DNA of 64,000 nt from Pantoea sp. Mb-10. GTDB lineage: Bacteria; Pseudomonadota; Gammaproteobacteria; Enterobacterales; Enterobacteriaceae. The notes under the pieces are model-generated. The model worked only from the letters and a program-made list of their open reading frames with translations. It was not told where the DNA came from and ran no database searches. How positions within the stretch are numbered: position 1 is the first letter of the stretch; each line of letters opens with the position of its first letter. Location of the stretch: the NCBI RefSeq assembly GCF_021272205.1, contig NZ_JAJSDX010000002.1, positions 62,001-126,000 of the forward strand, given 5' to 3'. A program made the translations under genes and the position numbers. Positions 11,414 through 23,450 of this stretch are shown in pieces.

Positions 11414-12145
11414 ATGGCTGAGTTGCTGTTGGGCGTTAATATCGATCACATCGCCACCGTGCGTAATGCGCGCGGTACGCATTATCCCGATCCGGTTCAG
11501 GCCGCGTTTGTCTCTGAACAGGCTGGCGCAGACGGTATTACCGTGCATTTGCGCGAAGATCGCCGCCACATTACCGATCGCGATGTGCGTATCCTGCGCG
11601 ACACTATCCAGACGCGCATGAACCTTGAAATGGCCGTGACCGACGAGATGATCGCCATCGCCTGCGACATCAAACCGCACTTTGTTTGCCTGGTGCCGGA
11701 GAAGCGTCAGGAAGTCACCACTGAAGGCGGGCTCGATGTGGCTGGCCAGCAGGATAAGCTGGATCGCGCGGTGAAGCAGCTCAGCGACGCCGGTATTCTG
11801 GTCTCGCTGTTCATTGATGCCGATCGGCGCCAAATCGAAGCGGCGGTCGCAAGCGGCGCGCCCTATATCGAAATTCACACCGGAGCCTACGCTGAGGCGC
11901 CGGAAGGTCCGGTGCGCGAGGCGGAATTTGCGCGCATTCGCGATGCCGCGACTTTTGCTGCAGGCTTAGGGCTAAAGGTCAATGCCGGGCATGGCTTAAC
12001 GTACCACAACGTGCAACCCATCGCCGCGCTGCCGGAAATGCATGAGTTAAATATTGGCCATGCCATTATTGGCCGCGCCCTGTTCAGCGGCCTGGCGGAT
12101 GCCGTCAGGGAGATGAAACAGCTGATGCGGGAAGCGCGCCGCTAA
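11414..12145 (+). CDS. pdxJ: Pyridoxine 5'-phosphate synthase
   Basis: Condenses 1-deoxyxylulose 5-phosphate with 3-amino-2-oxopropyl phosphate to give pyridoxine phosphate (vitamin B6 synthesis). The 243-residue TIM-barrel protein begins [22 protein letters not shown], has HLREDRRHI and the phosphate-binding end [13 protein letters not shown]. The start at 11414 is chosen because homologues begin MAELLLGV; an ATG four codons earlier is less likely. Its last A is the first base of the acpS ATG, so the pair is translationally coupled. Confidence 0.96.
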   Translation: MAELLLGVNIDHIATVRNARGTHYPDPVQAAFVSEQAGADGITVHLREDRRHITDRDVRILRDTIQTRMNLEMAVTDEMIAIACDIKPHFVCLVPEKRQEVTTEGGLDVAGQQDKLDRAVKQLSDAGILVSLFIDADRRQIEAAVASGAPYIEIHTGAYAEAPEGPVREAEFARIRDAATFAAGLGLKVNAGHGLTYHNVQPIAALPEMHELNIGHAIIGRALFSGLADAVREMKQLMREARR

Positions 12146-12525
12146 TGGCCATTCTGGGACTCGGCAGTGACATCGTGGAAATCGAACGCATCGCGGGCGT
12201 GATCGCGCGCTCCGGCGATCGCCTGGCGCGGCGGGTATTGAGCGAGGCCGAATGGCAGCAATATCAGGCGCATCAGCAGCCGGTGCGCTTCCTGGCGAAG
12301 CGTTTTGCGGTCAAAGAGGCGGCAGCCAAGGCGTTTGGCACCGGCATTCGTGGCGGGCTCGCGTTCAACCAGTTCGAAGTTTACAACGATGCGCTGGGAA
12401 AACCAGGGCTGCGTTTTTTTGAGCAGGCGGAAGTGATTGCCAGGCAGCTTGGCGTTAACCACGTGCACGTGACGCTAGCCGACGAACGGCATTATGCGTG
12501 TGCCACGGTGATTATTGAACGCTAA
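12145..12525 (+). CDS. acpS: Holo-[acyl-carrier-protein] synthase
   Basis: Transfers 4'-phosphopantetheine from CoA to acyl carrier protein. The 126-residue protein has the family motif [12 protein letters not shown] at the N-terminus and the second Mg-binding motif [19 protein letters not shown]. Overlaps the end of pdxJ by one base and converges with yfhL, overlapping it by four bases. Confidence 0.96.
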   Translation: MAILGLGSDIVEIERIAGVIARSGDRLARRVLSEAEWQQYQAHQQPVRFLAKRFAVKEAAAKAFGTGIRGGLAFNQFEVYNDALGKPGLRFFEQAEVIARQLGVNHVHVTLADERHYACATVIIER

Positions 12526-12779
12526 TTGACGTTCGAATGTAGCGTGACAAACTTGTCCCACAGCGCATCCCGGCTCTCGGTGTGCTGTGGGTCCGTCACG
12601 ATGGTGTTATCAATCGGACAAACTTGCTGGCAGGTGGGCGCGTCATAATGGCCGATGCACTCGGTGCAGCGCGCCACGTCAATTTCATAGATTGCCTCGC
12701 CCAGGGTAATTGCCTGATTGGGGCACTCCGGTTCGCACATATCGCAGTTAATGCATTTTGAGGTGATCAGTAACGCCAT
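12522..12779 (-). CDS. yfhL: Ferredoxin, YfhL family (two 4Fe-4S clusters)
   Basis: Small electron carrier of 85 residues. Two cluster motifs are visible: C-x2-C-x2-C-x3-C ([12 protein letters not shown]) and the longer C-x2-C-x8-C-x3-C ([18 protein letters not shown]) typical of Alv/YfhL ferredoxins. The start at 12779 matches homologues ([15 protein letters not shown]); the frame stays open upstream without conserved residues. It needs Fe-S assembly, relevant because the isc cluster in this window lacks its scaffold genes. Confidence 0.92.
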   Translation of the reverse strand: MALLITSKCINCDMCEPECPNQAITLGEAIYEIDVARCTECIGHYDAPTCQQVCPIDNTIVTDPQHTESRDALWDKFVTLHSNVN

Positions 12780-12924
12780 CGCGGTCACACGCCTGTTTGG
12801 GGGAGGCGCGCACCTTATCACAAAGCTGCGGCCGCGTCCGGCGGCTTTGTTGCGCACCGTCAAACCTCAGGTGACTTTTCGCGTAATGGCACGCTTCGTG
12901 CGCCTCGGCACAGCGCGTTCCGCG

Positions 12925-13764
12925 CTAAACCAACTTTTTGACCAGCGCTTCGCTGTGGCGAATATGACTCGATGCGCGTTCAGGATCGTGCTGCACCAGC
13001 GCCATAAACAGCAGATCGGTCAGCGCCAATTGGGCGCTGGTGGAGGAGATCGCTGCGCTGCGCGTGCTCTGCTCTTCCGCCACCGTATACAGGCAGATGG
13101 AGGCAATTTGCTGCAGCGAATTAGGCGTAAAGCCGGTAAAAGCCAGCACATCGACACCCAACTGCGCCGCTTCCTGCGCGGCCAGATTAATTTCGCGGCG
13201 TTCACCGGTGTAAGAGAGCGCCAGCAGCACATCGCCGGGTGCCATGCCCTGCAAGCTGGCCAGCAGGGCATGCATATCTTGCTCCGCCACCGCGTTGATG
13301 CCGATCTTCATCAGTTTCCACGAAAAGTCTTTGGCTACCAGACCGGACGCGCCAATGCCCACCAGCAAAATACGGTTGGCATTTTTCAACAGCTGCAGCG
13401 TCTCCAGCAGCTTCTCTTCGCTATTGATATCCAGCGTGGCGCGGATTGCCGAAATTTTTTCCGTCAGTAGCTTTTCGCCCACCACTTTCAGCGGGTCATC
13501 GCTGAGAATATGATTATGCACCGTAATGGCGTCGCGTTCAGCCAGTGACTCACTCAAGGCCAGCTTGAGCGCGGGAAAGCCTTTGTAGCCCAGCTTCTGT
13601 GCGAACTTCACTACGCTGGACTGACTGACACCCGCTTCTTCCGCCAGCTTTTGTGAACTCAAATGCCGTGCCCGGTCAGGCTGCGACAGCAAGAAATCTG
13701 CCAGCCGCCGCTCGTTGAGCGCCAGTCGAGGGTAGAGCTGGCGAATACGCAGTAAAGAACTCAT
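12925..13764 (-). CDS. yfhH: RpiR/MurR-family transcriptional regulator (YfhH-like)
   Basis: 279-residue regulator with an N-terminal RpiR-type helix-turn-helix (about 1-77, with KLAEEAGVSQSSVVKFAQKLG) and a C-terminal SIS sugar-phosphate-binding domain (about 130-260, with LLVGIGASGLVAKDFSWKL and LALSYTGERREI). Position between yfhL and pgpC matches E. coli yfhH. The ligand and target genes are unknown; no sugar catabolic operon is adjacent. Confidence 0.88.
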   Translation of the reverse strand: MSSLLRIRQLYPRLALNERRLADFLLSQPDRARHLSSQKLAEEAGVSQSSVVKFAQKLGYKGFPALKLALSESLAERDAITVHNHILSDDPLKVVGEKLLTEKISAIRATLDINSEEKLLETLQLLKNANRILLVGIGASGLVAKDFSWKLMKIGINAVAEQDMHALLASLQGMAPGDVLLALSYTGERREINLAAQEAAQLGVDVLAFTGFTPNSLQQIASICLYTVAEEQSTRSAAISSTSAQLALTDLLFMALVQHDPERASSHIRHSEALVKKLV

Positions 13765-13964
13765 GTTCTATCCTTAATTCCCCGTTAGCGTGGAGCTTAC
13801 TTACATGGCGTACTGTCGCGTAAAGGGACAACCGCGTGACAAAGAGAATAAACTATTCTGCGCTCAATGTGGTCATTGGAATTAAAAATGAGCGTTTTCG
13901 ATCTCGCGCACGAAGCTGGCTACACTGTAGGCAAGCCGTAACGTGCATTAATAAGGAGTGGAGT

Positions 13965-16608
<2,644 letters not shown>

Positions 16609-16772
16609 ATAGTTGTCTCGTAATGGCTCACAGGCCTCTGTCTTTTAAAGGCAGTATTTATGTTGTTTCACTTCCCAGAGCGAGGGGCATTTTGCGCAAC
16701 AAAGCGGGGCAGGGCAACTCATATAGCAAGTTTTGTGCAAAATTCAGTCAAATCCTGTACCCGATAAATTCT

Positions 16773-16788
16773 GCGCAAACGGTTTCGT
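16773..16788 (+). promoter_or_regulatory. PUR box of purL
   Basis: GCGCAAACGGTTTCGT matches the PurR operator ANGCAANCGNTTNCNT at every constrained base except the first. It overlaps the -35 region of the purL promoter whose -10 TATAAT is at 16806-16811, the position for repression by PurR with hypoxanthine or guanine. Confidence 0.8.
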
Positions 16789-16805
16789 AACCGGTGCTGT
16801 TTCTC

Positions 16806-16811
16806 TATAAT
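16806..16811 (+). promoter_or_regulatory. purL promoter -10
   Basis: Perfect TATAAT, 18 bp downstream of the PUR box, about 67 bp before the purL start codon. The -35 is weak and lies within the operator. Confidence 0.65.
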
Positions 16812-16877
16812 ACCGCCCGTTTTCCCTGTTGCGCCCAAAGAAGCGTCGCCCGGCGCTTCGAAGACGAGAGATCTTTA

Positions 16878-19800
16878 ATGATGGAAATTCTGCGTGGTTC
16901 GCCCGCTCTGTCGGCATTTCGTGTAAACAAACTGCTGACCCGTTTTCAGGACGCTCACCTGCCAGTGAGTGATATTTACGCCGAGTACGTCCATTTTGCC
17001 GATGTCAGCGCACCGCTTAATGCCGATGAACATGCCCGTTTGCAACGCCTGCTGAAATACGGTCCCTCTCTCGCCGAACACGCGCCACAAGGGCGTCTGT
17101 TGCTGGTTACGCCGCGCCCCGGCACGCTTTCACCCTGGTCATCCAAAGCCACCGATATCGCCCACAACTGTGGTCTGCCGCAGGTGATTCGCCTGGAGCG
17201 CGGCATCGCCTTTTATGTGCAGGCACCCGCGTTAACCGACGCGCAGTGGGCGCAGCTGGCGAGCCTGCTGCACGACCGCATGATGGAAACGGTGTTTAGC
17301 GACCTCAATGACGCAGCGCAGCTGTTTGCTCAACACCAACCGCAGCCGCTGAAGAGTGTAGATGTGCTCAACGGCGGCCGCCAGGCGCTGGCGCAGGCCA
17401 ACACCTCGCTGGGACTGGCGCTGGCGGATGACGAAATTGACTATCTGCTTGAGGCCTTTACCCGCCTCGGTCGTAATCCCAACGACATTGAACTCTATAT
17501 GTTCGCGCAGGCTAACTCTGAGCACTGCCGCCACAAAATTTTCAACGCCGAATGGATTATTGACGGCGAAAAACAGCCTAAATCGCTGTTTAAAATGATC
17601 AAAAACACCTTTGAGCAGCATCCCGATCACGTGTTGTCTGCTTATAAAGACAATGCCGCGGTGATGGAAGGTTCTGAGGTAGGTCGCTTCTACGCCGACG
17701 CGCAGAAGGGCGAATATGCGTTCCATCAGGAAGCCGCACACATTCTGATGAAAGTGGAAACCCACAACCATCCCACCGCGATCTCCCCATGGCCGGGCGC
17801 TGCGACCGGTTCGGGCGGGGAAATTCGCGATGAAGGTGCCACCGGGCGCGGTGCCAAACCCAAAGCGGGCCTTGTGGGCTTCTCCGTCTCTAACCTGCGT
17901 ATTCCAGGCTTTGAGCAGCCGTGGGAAGAGGATTTCGGTAAGCCCGATCGCATCGTCACCGCGCTGGATATCATGACCGACGGCCCGCTGGGCGGCGCGG
18001 CGTTTAACAATGAGTTTGGCCGTCCCGCCCTGAATGGCTACTTCCGCACTTATGAAGCGCGAGTTAATAGCCACAACGGTGAAGAGCTGCGCGGCTACCA
18101 CAAGCCGATCATGCTGGCGGGCGGCATTGGCAACATCCGCGCCGATCACGTGCAGAAAGGTGAGATCGTGGTCGGTGCGAAGCTGGTCGTGCTGGGCGGC
18201 CCGGCTATGAACATCGGCCTTGGCGGCGGCGCGGCGTCGTCCATGGCGTCTGGTCAGTCGGATGCCGATTTAGATTTCGCCTCGGTGCAGCGCGACAACC
18301 CTGAAATGGAGCGGCGCTGTCAGGAAGTGATTGACCGCTGCTGGCAGCTGGGCGAAGACAACCCGATTCTGTTTATTCACGATGTGGGCGCTGGCGGCCT
18401 CTCGAACGCCATGCCTGAACTGGTGAGCGACGGCGGTCGCGGCGGACGCTTCAACCTGCGCGATATCCTCAGCGATGAGCCGGGCATGAGCCCGCTTGAG
18501 GTGTGGTGTAATGAATCGCAGGAGCGCTATGTGCTCGCGGTGGCGCCAGAGAAGCTGGCGCTGTTTGACACGCTGTGTCAGCGCGAGCGTGCTCCCTATG
18601 CGGTGATTGGCGAGGCCATGGAAGAGCAGCACCTAACCCTGACCGACAGCCACTTCGGCAATGATCCGATTGATATGCCGCTGGATGTTCTGCTGGGTAA
18701 AACGCCAAAAATGACCCGCGACGTGACGCGCCAGCAGGCCAACGGCACGGCGCTGCAGCGCGACGGCATTACCGTGGCCGATGCGGTGCATCGCGTCCTC
18801 CATCTGCCTGGCGTGGCAGAGAAAACCTTCCTGATCACCATCGGTGACCGTAGCGTAACCGGCATGGTCGCGCGCGATCAGATGGTCGGACCGTGGCAGA
18901 TCCCGGTGGCGAACTGCGCGGTGACCACCGCCAGCCTCGACAGCTATCACGGTGAAGCCTTTGCCTTAGGCGAACGTGCACCGGTGGCGCTGCTGGACTT
19001 CGCGGCCTCGGGGCGTCTGGCCGTGGGGGAAGCGCTGACGAACCTGGCGGCGACCGCCATTGGCTCGCTCAAGCGCGTTAAATTGTCCGCAAACTGGATG
19101 GCTGCCGCCGGCCATCCAGGCGAAGATGCCGGTTTGTACGAAGCAGTGAAAGCGGTCGGGGAAGAGTTGTGCCCTGCGCTGGGCATCACTATTCCGGTGG
19201 GCAAAGACTCCATGTCCATGAAAACCCGCTGGCAGCAGGGCGACGAGCAGCGCGAGATGACGTCACCGCTGTCGCTGGTGATCACCGCTTTTGCCCGCGT
19301 TGAAGACGTGCGCCAGACGGTAACGCCGCAGCTGCAGGCCGAGTGCGATAACCTGCTGCTGCTGGTGGATCTCGGCAACGGCGCGAACACGCTAGGCGCA
19401 ACCGCGCTGTCGCAGGTTTATAGTCAACTGGGCGACAAGCCGGCTGACGTGCGGGATGCCGCTCAACTGGCTGGCTTCTTTAATGCCATTCAGGCGCTGG
19501 TTACCCAACAGAAACTGCTGGCCTATCACGACCGCTCAGACGGCGGCTTGCTGGTGACGCTGGCAGAGATGGCCTTTGCCGGTCACTGCGGCGTTGATGT
19601 TGATATCGCCGCGCTGGGCAGCGATGCGCTGGCGGCGCTGTTTACCGAAGAGTTGGGCGCTGTGCTGCAAATCAACGCGGCCGATCGCGCGGTGGTTGAG
19701 CAGATCCTCGCGGAGCACGGCCTGCGCGACAATGTGCATGTGCTGGGGCAGGCGCAGCCGGGGGATCGCTTCTCGATCCGCGCGGGTGAGCAGACGATTT

Positions 19801-20768
19801 ATGGTGAAAGCCGTAACACGCTGCGCACCTGGTGGGCTGAAACGACCTGGCAGATGCAACGCCTGCGTGACAATCCGGCTTGCGCCGATCAAGAGCATGC
19901 CGCCAAGCAGGATGACAACGATCCGGGCCTGAACGTCAAATTGAGCTTCAACCCAGCAGAAGACGTGGCGGCGCCAATGATTGCTACCGGTGCCCGCCCG
20001 CGTGTGGCGGTGCTGCGCGAGCAGGGCGTTAACTCGCATGTCGAAATGGCGGCCGCCTTCCACCGCGCAGGCTTTACAGCGGTAGATGTGCATATGAGCG
20101 ATCTGCTGGCAGGGCGCCACGACTTAGAGGGATTCAACGCGCTGGTCGCGTGTGGCGGCTTCTCCTACGGCGACGTGCTGGGCGCGGGCGAAGGCTGGGC
20201 AAAATCTATCCTGTTCAACGATCGGGTACGCGAGACGTTTGAAGCCTTCTTCCATCGTCCGCAAACGCTGGCGCTGGGCGTGTGCAACGGCTGCCAGATG
20301 ATGTCTAATCTGCGTGAGCTGATCCCTGGCAGCGAACTGTGGCCGCGCTTTGTGCGTAACCAGTCCGAGCGTTTTGAAGCGCGTTTCAGCCTGGTGGAAG
20401 TGACAAACAGCGGTTCACTGCTGCTTGACGGCATGGCGGGGTCACGTATGCCGATTGCCGTATCGCACGGAGAAGGCTACGTCGAGGTGCGCGATGCCGC
20501 CCATCTGGCCGCGCTAGAGACGGCAGGTTTGGTGGCGCTGCGCTTTGTGGATAACTACGGCAACGCCACGGAAAACTATCCGGCAAACCCGAACGGTTCA
20601 CCGAATGGCATCACGGCCGTCACCAATGAAAGCGGCCGCGTGACCATCATGATGCCGCACCCTGAACGCGTGTTCCGCACCGTCAGCAACTCCTGGCATC
20701 CGGCTGAGTGGGGCGAAGACGGGCCGTGGATGCGGATTTTCCGCAACGCGCGCAAGCAGCTGGGCTGA
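16878..20768 (+). CDS. purL: Phosphoribosylformylglycinamidine synthase
   Basis: Single-chain FGAR amidotransferase (fourth step of purine synthesis; FGAR + glutamine + ATP to FGAM). The 1296-residue protein has the N-terminal PurS-like domain, two AIRS-type halves (HRKIFNAEW and [13 protein letters not shown] region; a second half around [18 protein letters not shown]) and a C-terminal glutaminase with the Cys nucleophile in [14 protein letters not shown] and the His/Glu in [10 protein letters not shown]. Start at 16878 ([15 protein letters not shown]) matches homologues; the frame extends 28 codons upstream through the promoter. PurR-controlled. Confidence 0.97.
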   Translation: MMEILRGSPALSAFRVNKLLTRFQDAHLPVSDIYAEYVHFADVSAPLNADEHARLQRLLKYGPSLAEHAPQGRLLLVTPRPGTLSPWSSKATDIAHNCGLPQVIRLERGIAFYVQAPALTDAQWAQLASLLHDRMMETVFSDLNDAAQLFAQHQPQPLKSVDVLNGGRQALAQANTSLGLALADDEIDYLLEAFTRLGRNPNDIELYMFAQANSEHCRHKIFNAEWIIDGEKQPKSLFKMIKNTFEQHPDHVLSAYKDNAAVMEGSEVGRFYADAQKGEYAFHQEAAHILMKVETHNHPTAISPWPGAATGSGGEIRDEGATGRGAKPKAGLVGFSVSNLRIPGFEQPWEEDFGKPDRIVTALDIMTDGPLGGAAFNNEFGRPALNGYFRTYEARVNSHNGEELRGYHKPIMLAGGIGNIRADHVQKGEIVVGAKLVVLGGPAMNIGLGGGAASSMASGQSDADLDFASVQRDNPEMERRCQEVIDRCWQLGEDNPILFIHDVGAGGLSNAMPELVSDGGRGGRFNLRDILSDEPGMSPLEVWCNESQERYVLAVAPEKLALFDTLCQRERAPYAVIGEAMEEQHLTLTDSHFGNDPIDMPLDVLLGKTPKMTRDVTRQQANGTALQRDGITVADAVHRVLHLPGVAEKTFLITIGDRSVTGMVARDQMVGPWQIPVANCAVTTASLDSYHGEAFALGERAPVALLDFAASGRLAVGEALTNLAATAIGSLKRVKLSANWMAAAGHPGEDAGLYEAVKAVGEELCPALGITIPVGKDSMSMKTRWQQGDEQREMTSPLSLVITAFARVEDVRQTVTPQLQAECDNLLLLVDLGNGANTLGATALSQVYSQLGDKPADVRDAAQLAGFFNAIQALVTQQKLLAYHDRSDGGLLVTLAEMAFAGHCGVDVDIAALGSDALAALFTEELGAVLQINAADRAVVEQILAEHGLRDNVHVLGQAQPGDRFSIRAGEQTIYGESRNTLRTWWAETTWQMQRLRDNPACADQEHAAKQDDNDPGLNVKLSFNPAEDVAAPMIATGARPRVAVLREQGVNSHVEMAAAFHRAGFTAVDVHMSDLLAGRHDLEGFNALVACGGFSYGDVLGAGEGWAKSILFNDRVRETFEAFFHRPQTLALGVCNGCQMMSNLRELIPGSELWPRFVRNQSERFEARFSLVEVTNSGSLLLDGMAGSRMPIAVSHGEGYVEVRDAAHLAALETAGLVALRFVDNYGNATENYPANPNGSPNGITAVTNESGRVTIMMPHPERVFRTVSNSWHPAEWGEDGPWMRIFRNARKQLG

Positions 20769-20792
20769 TCGTAAATCGCGCTTGTAACCTCT

Positions 20793-20817
20793 AAGGCCGC
20801 CGCGTGCGGCCTTTTTT
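20793..20817 (+). terminator. purL terminator
   Basis: AGGCCGC, loop CGCGT, GCGGCCT followed by a run of six T. Good intrinsic terminator 25 bp after the stop. Confidence 0.85.
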
Positions 20818-20839
20818 ATTGCATGTAGCGTGAGGGGGC

Positions 20840-20857
20840 TGTCGGAAATCAGCGACA
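20840..20857 (+). promoter_or_regulatory. GlrR binding site 1 (glmY enhancer)
   Basis: TGTC-N10-GACA, the inverted repeat recognised by GlrR upstream of glmY in other Enterobacteriaceae. Its centre is 33 bp (about three helical turns) from site 2. Lies about 190 bp before the sigma-54 promoter. Confidence 0.75.
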
Positions 20858-20872
20858 GGGTAGGTTTGGCGA

Positions 20873-20890
20873 TGTCGCTAGATGGCGACA
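20873..20890 (+). promoter_or_regulatory. GlrR binding site 2 (glmY enhancer)
   Basis: Second perfect TGTC-N10-GACA repeat, same orientation and half-sites as site 1. Confidence 0.75.
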
Positions 20891-20892
20891 TA

Positions 20893-20905
20893 TAATTACT
20901 TGATA
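20893..20905 (-). promoter_or_regulatory. IHF binding site in the glmY enhancer
   Basis: TAATTACTTGATA is a perfect minus-strand match to the IHF consensus WATCAANNNNTTR. It lies between GlrR sites 2 and 3, where DNA bending would bring GlrR to the sigma-54 polymerase. Confidence 0.65.
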
Positions 20906-20936
20906 AATATAGAATGCGTAGGTGGCCGCGCTGCGG

Positions 20937-20954
20937 TGTTGCTTTATTGCGACA
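20937..20954 (+). promoter_or_regulatory. GlrR binding site 3 (glmY enhancer)
   Basis: TGTT-N10-GACA, one mismatch in the left half. Centre 64 bp after site 2 (about six turns), so all three sites face the same side of the helix. Confidence 0.65.
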
Positions 20955-21037
20955 TTTTTTACCGCGCCCGCCTGGTTTTCGCGGCGCTTCACCCCGGCTA
21001 ACACGGGAAATGACTGAAAATATAAGATATTTATTTT

Positions 21038-21059
21038 TTGGCACGGTTGTTGCTATAAT
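21038..21059 (+). promoter_or_regulatory. Overlapping sigma-54 and sigma-70 promoters of glmY
   Basis: TTGGCACGGTTGTTGCT (21038-21054) is a full match to the sigma-54 consensus, with -24 GG at 21040-21041 and -12 GC at 21052-21053. A perfect sigma-70 -10 TATAAT (21054-21059) overlaps its 3' end. Both predict a start near 21065, as described for glmY in E. coli and Salmonella. Confidence 0.85.
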
Positions 21060-21064
21060 TAGCC

Positions 21065-21283
21065 TGCTGCTCATTCACCTGTTTATGATTGCCCCGTTCT
21101 GCGGTTGAGCTCATAAAAATAGAATGACGCACAAAACGGAGCCTGCCGTCCACTTGACCGATAATCGCGTGCTTTGCAACGTTATCAAACACCGGACGTC
21201 ACGTTGAGTAAGGCTCCACCTCATTCCCCGGTGATGCTGCGGCGTCATCTCAACGGCAGGCCCTTCGGCCTGCCGTTTTTGTT
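21065..21283 (+). ncRNA. glmY: Small RNA GlmY
   Basis: GlmY acts as a decoy for the adaptor RapZ, protecting GlmZ and so raising GlmS synthesis when glucosamine-6-phosphate is low. Evidence: position between purL and glrK as in E. coli; the sigma-54/sigma-70 promoter and GlrR sites upstream; the 5' segment GCTCATTCACC, which I recall as conserved in GlmY; and a strong terminator at 21253-21280. Predicted primary transcript is about 220 nt, somewhat longer than the E. coli RNA. Ends are predicted, not measured. Confidence 0.82.
21253..21283 (+). terminator. glmY terminator
   Basis: ACGGCAGGCC, CTTC tetraloop, GGCCTGCCGT: ten perfect base pairs followed by TTTTTGTTT. Very strong intrinsic terminator that would separate glmY from glrK. 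Confidence 0.92.
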
Positions 21284-21350
21284 TCCTGCTTTCTTCGCCG
21301 GGCAGACTTCGCTAGCATGCCAGCAGCGCATTTTTTAAGGACGCACGGCT

Positions 21351-22784
21351 GTGATCACATGGCGTTTTTTTCCTCGTTCTCTTCGGCAACTGGTACTGAT
21401 GGCGTTTTTGTTGGTGCTGCTGCCGCTGCTGGTGCTGGCGTGGCAGGCGTGGGAGAGCCTGTCGGCGCTCAGCGATCAGGCCGCCGACACCAATCGCAAT
21501 ACGTTTACCGATGTGCGCCGCAGTGAGGCGATGGCGCGGACCGCGCTTGAGCTGGAGCGGAGCTATCGACAATATTGCGTCCTGGACGATCCTTCGCTGC
21601 TGAAACTCTACCAAACGCAATGGACACGTTACGGTCAGATGCTGGCCAGCCATGCAGCCAGCCTGCCCGATTTGCCCTCTTTTACCCTGCTGCAACAGGC
21701 GCTGCCGCCGCTGCAAAACGTGCAGTGTCAGAACGGCGCGCCTTCGACGCAGGCAGGCGATGCGCTTGAGCATTTCTCCGCGGCGAATGCGCAAATGGTG
21801 CAGGCGACGCGCGAAGCGGTGTTTGCACGCGGCTTACAGCTGCAGCGGGAAATTGCCGAACGCGGTCAATTTTTTGGCTGGCAGGCGCTGATTCTGTTCT
21901 TGATCAGCCTGGCGCTAGTGCTGCTGTTTACTGGCATGATCATCGGTCCAGTGAAACGGGTTGAGCGCATGATAAATCGGTTGGGTGAGGGAAAAACGTT
22001 AGGCAGCAGCCTGCGTTTTCGCGGCCCGCGTGAAATTCGTTCGCTGGGCCAGCGCATCGTCTGGCTGAGCGAGCGCCTGAGCTGGCTGGAAGCGCAGCGT
22101 CACGAATTTTTGCGCCACCTCTCTCATGAGTTAAAAACCCCGCTTGCCAGCTTGCGCGAAGGCACGGAGCTGCTGGCCGATCACGTTGCCGGGCCGCTGA
22201 ATGCCGATCAGCAAGAGGTGGTGGCGATACTGGACACCAGCAGTCGTCACCTGCAGCGATTGATTGAACAGCTGCTTGACTACAATCGCCAGCTGGCGGA
22301 TGAGCCTTCAGCGCTGACGCCGGTCGCGCTAGAAGCGATTGTGGCCTCTGTGGTCGCCGTCCATTCGCTGCCCGCCAGCGCGCGCGGCATGAAAACGCAC
22401 CTCGATCTGCGCGTGGTCCAGTGTTTGGCGGAGCCCACGCTGTTGCAGCGGGTGATCGACAACCTCTATTCGAACGCCGTGAACTACGGCAGTGAATCCG
22501 GTAATATCTGGCTGCACAGCCAACAGAAGGGTGGCGAAGTGTGGATTGAGGTGGCTAATACCGGCACGCCCATTCCGCTTGACGAGCAGACGATGATTTT
22601 TGAACCGTTTTACCAGGGCAGCCAGCAGCGGCAGGGGCCGGTAAAAGGCAGTGGTCTCGGGTTGAGTATCGCCAAAGATTGCCTGCGCCGTATGCAGGGC
22701 GACTTACAGCTGGTGACGCACAAAAACGCTGATGTCTGTTTTCGTATTATTTTACCAGCCGCGCCGGGAACACCTGACCAATGA
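21351..22784 (+). CDS. glrK: Two-component sensor histidine kinase GlrK (QseE)
   Basis: Inner-membrane kinase that phosphorylates GlrR. The 477-residue protein has membrane segments at about 14-31 and 178-197 flanking a periplasmic sensor region, a HAMP-like linker, the H-box with His259 in RHLSHELKTPLASL, and the catalytic ATP-binding domain (N-box DNLYSNAVNYG, G-box GSGLGLSIAKDC). Starts with GTG at 21351, ten bases after AAGG. First gene of glrK-qseG-glrR; its stop overlaps the qseG ATG by four bases. The activating signal is not evident; envelope stress is proposed for homologues. Confidence 0.95.
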   Translation: MITWRFFPRSLRQLVLMAFLLVLLPLLVLAWQAWESLSALSDQAADTNRNTFTDVRRSEAMARTALELERSYRQYCVLDDPSLLKLYQTQWTRYGQMLASHAASLPDLPSFTLLQQALPPLQNVQCQNGAPSTQAGDALEHFSAANAQMVQATREAVFARGLQLQREIAERGQFFGWQALILFLISLALVLLFTGMIIGPVKRVERMINRLGEGKTLGSSLRFRGPREIRSLGQRIVWLSERLSWLEAQRHEFLRHLSHELKTPLASLREGTELLADHVAGPLNADQQEVVAILDTSSRHLQRLIEQLLDYNRQLADEPSALTPVALEAIVASVVAVHSLPASARGMKTHLDLRVVQCLAEPTLLQRVIDNLYSNAVNYGSESGNIWLHSQQKGGEVWIEVANTGTPIPLDEQTMIFEPFYQGSQQRQGPVKGSGLGLSIAKDCLRRMQGDLQLVTHKNADVCFRIILPAAPGTPDQ

Positions 22785-23449
22785 AACGATTTGCTACCTG
22801 CGTGTTTGCAGCCCTGATGATACTGGGGCTGAGCGCCTGCCAACTTTCTGCACCGCACTCACCGTCTCGTGACGGTATGGCGATCCCTGAGCCGGACGTT
22901 CGCCTGGCGGACTATCTGACCGTTGCCTGTGCCAACGTCTGGAAAACCGACAGCCCTGCGGCAATGAATAATCCGCTCTACTGGCAGCGTGCCATGGACT
23001 GCGGTGAGCAGCTCTCGGCGGCGGAAGCTCGCGCTGAGGCACGACGCTGGCCGGTGCAAGGCTGGGCGCGCGCGTTCAAGCAAGGGATTTTACTGTCCAA
23101 TGGCAATGTGACGCCGCTGGAGCGCCGCCAGATGCTCAGTACGCTGGACAGCTACAGCAGCGACTGGCCTGTCAGCGTGCGCCCTTTGCTAACGCTGTGG
23201 CAGCGTCATCAAACCGCGCTATTGGCGCTGAGTGCGGAGCGAAGCCGCTATGCCGCCCTGCAGCAGGCCAGCGACGCACAGTTGGATAGCCTGCGCCAGC
23301 AGCAAACTCAGCTGCGTCAGTCGCTGGACGACACGCAGCGCAAACTCGAACGCCTGACCGATATTGAACGCCAGCTCTCCTCGCGCAAGACGCCAGATAG
23401 CAGTGACACATCGCACGGCAATAGCGATGACCAACGTGAGGATCCGTAA
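22781..23449 (+). CDS. qseG: QseG/YfhG-type lipoprotein of the GlrKR system
   Basis: 222-residue lipoprotein: signal peptide MKRFATCVFAALMILG with lipobox LSAC (Cys20), so lipid-anchored. The mature part has a conserved domain (residues 30-150) and a predicted coiled coil (about 150-205, rich in Q, L and R). In E. coli the homologue interacts with the GlrK/QseE kinase and is needed for its activity. Overlaps glrK by four bases and ends two bases before the glrR ATG. Confidence 0.9.
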   Translation: MKRFATCVFAALMILGLSACQLSAPHSPSRDGMAIPEPDVRLADYLTVACANVWKTDSPAAMNNPLYWQRAMDCGEQLSAAEARAEARRWPVQGWARAFKQGILLSNGNVTPLERRQMLSTLDSYSSDWPVSVRPLLTLWQRHQTALLALSAERSRYAALQQASDAQLDSLRQQQTQLRQSLDDTQRKLERLTDIERQLSSRKTPDSSDTSHGNSDDQREDP

Positions 23450-23450
23450 C

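Noticed and set aside
12718..13470. 250-codon plus-strand frame opposite yfhL/yfhH
   Set aside because: Covers two conserved genes on the other strand; no start signals or domain.
20914..21108. A 64-codon frame ending in a hydrophobic segment between purL and glrK
   Set aside because: It runs through the GlrR/sigma-54 control region and into the GlmY RNA; no ribosome binding site, and the RNA and promoter signals explain the sequence better.
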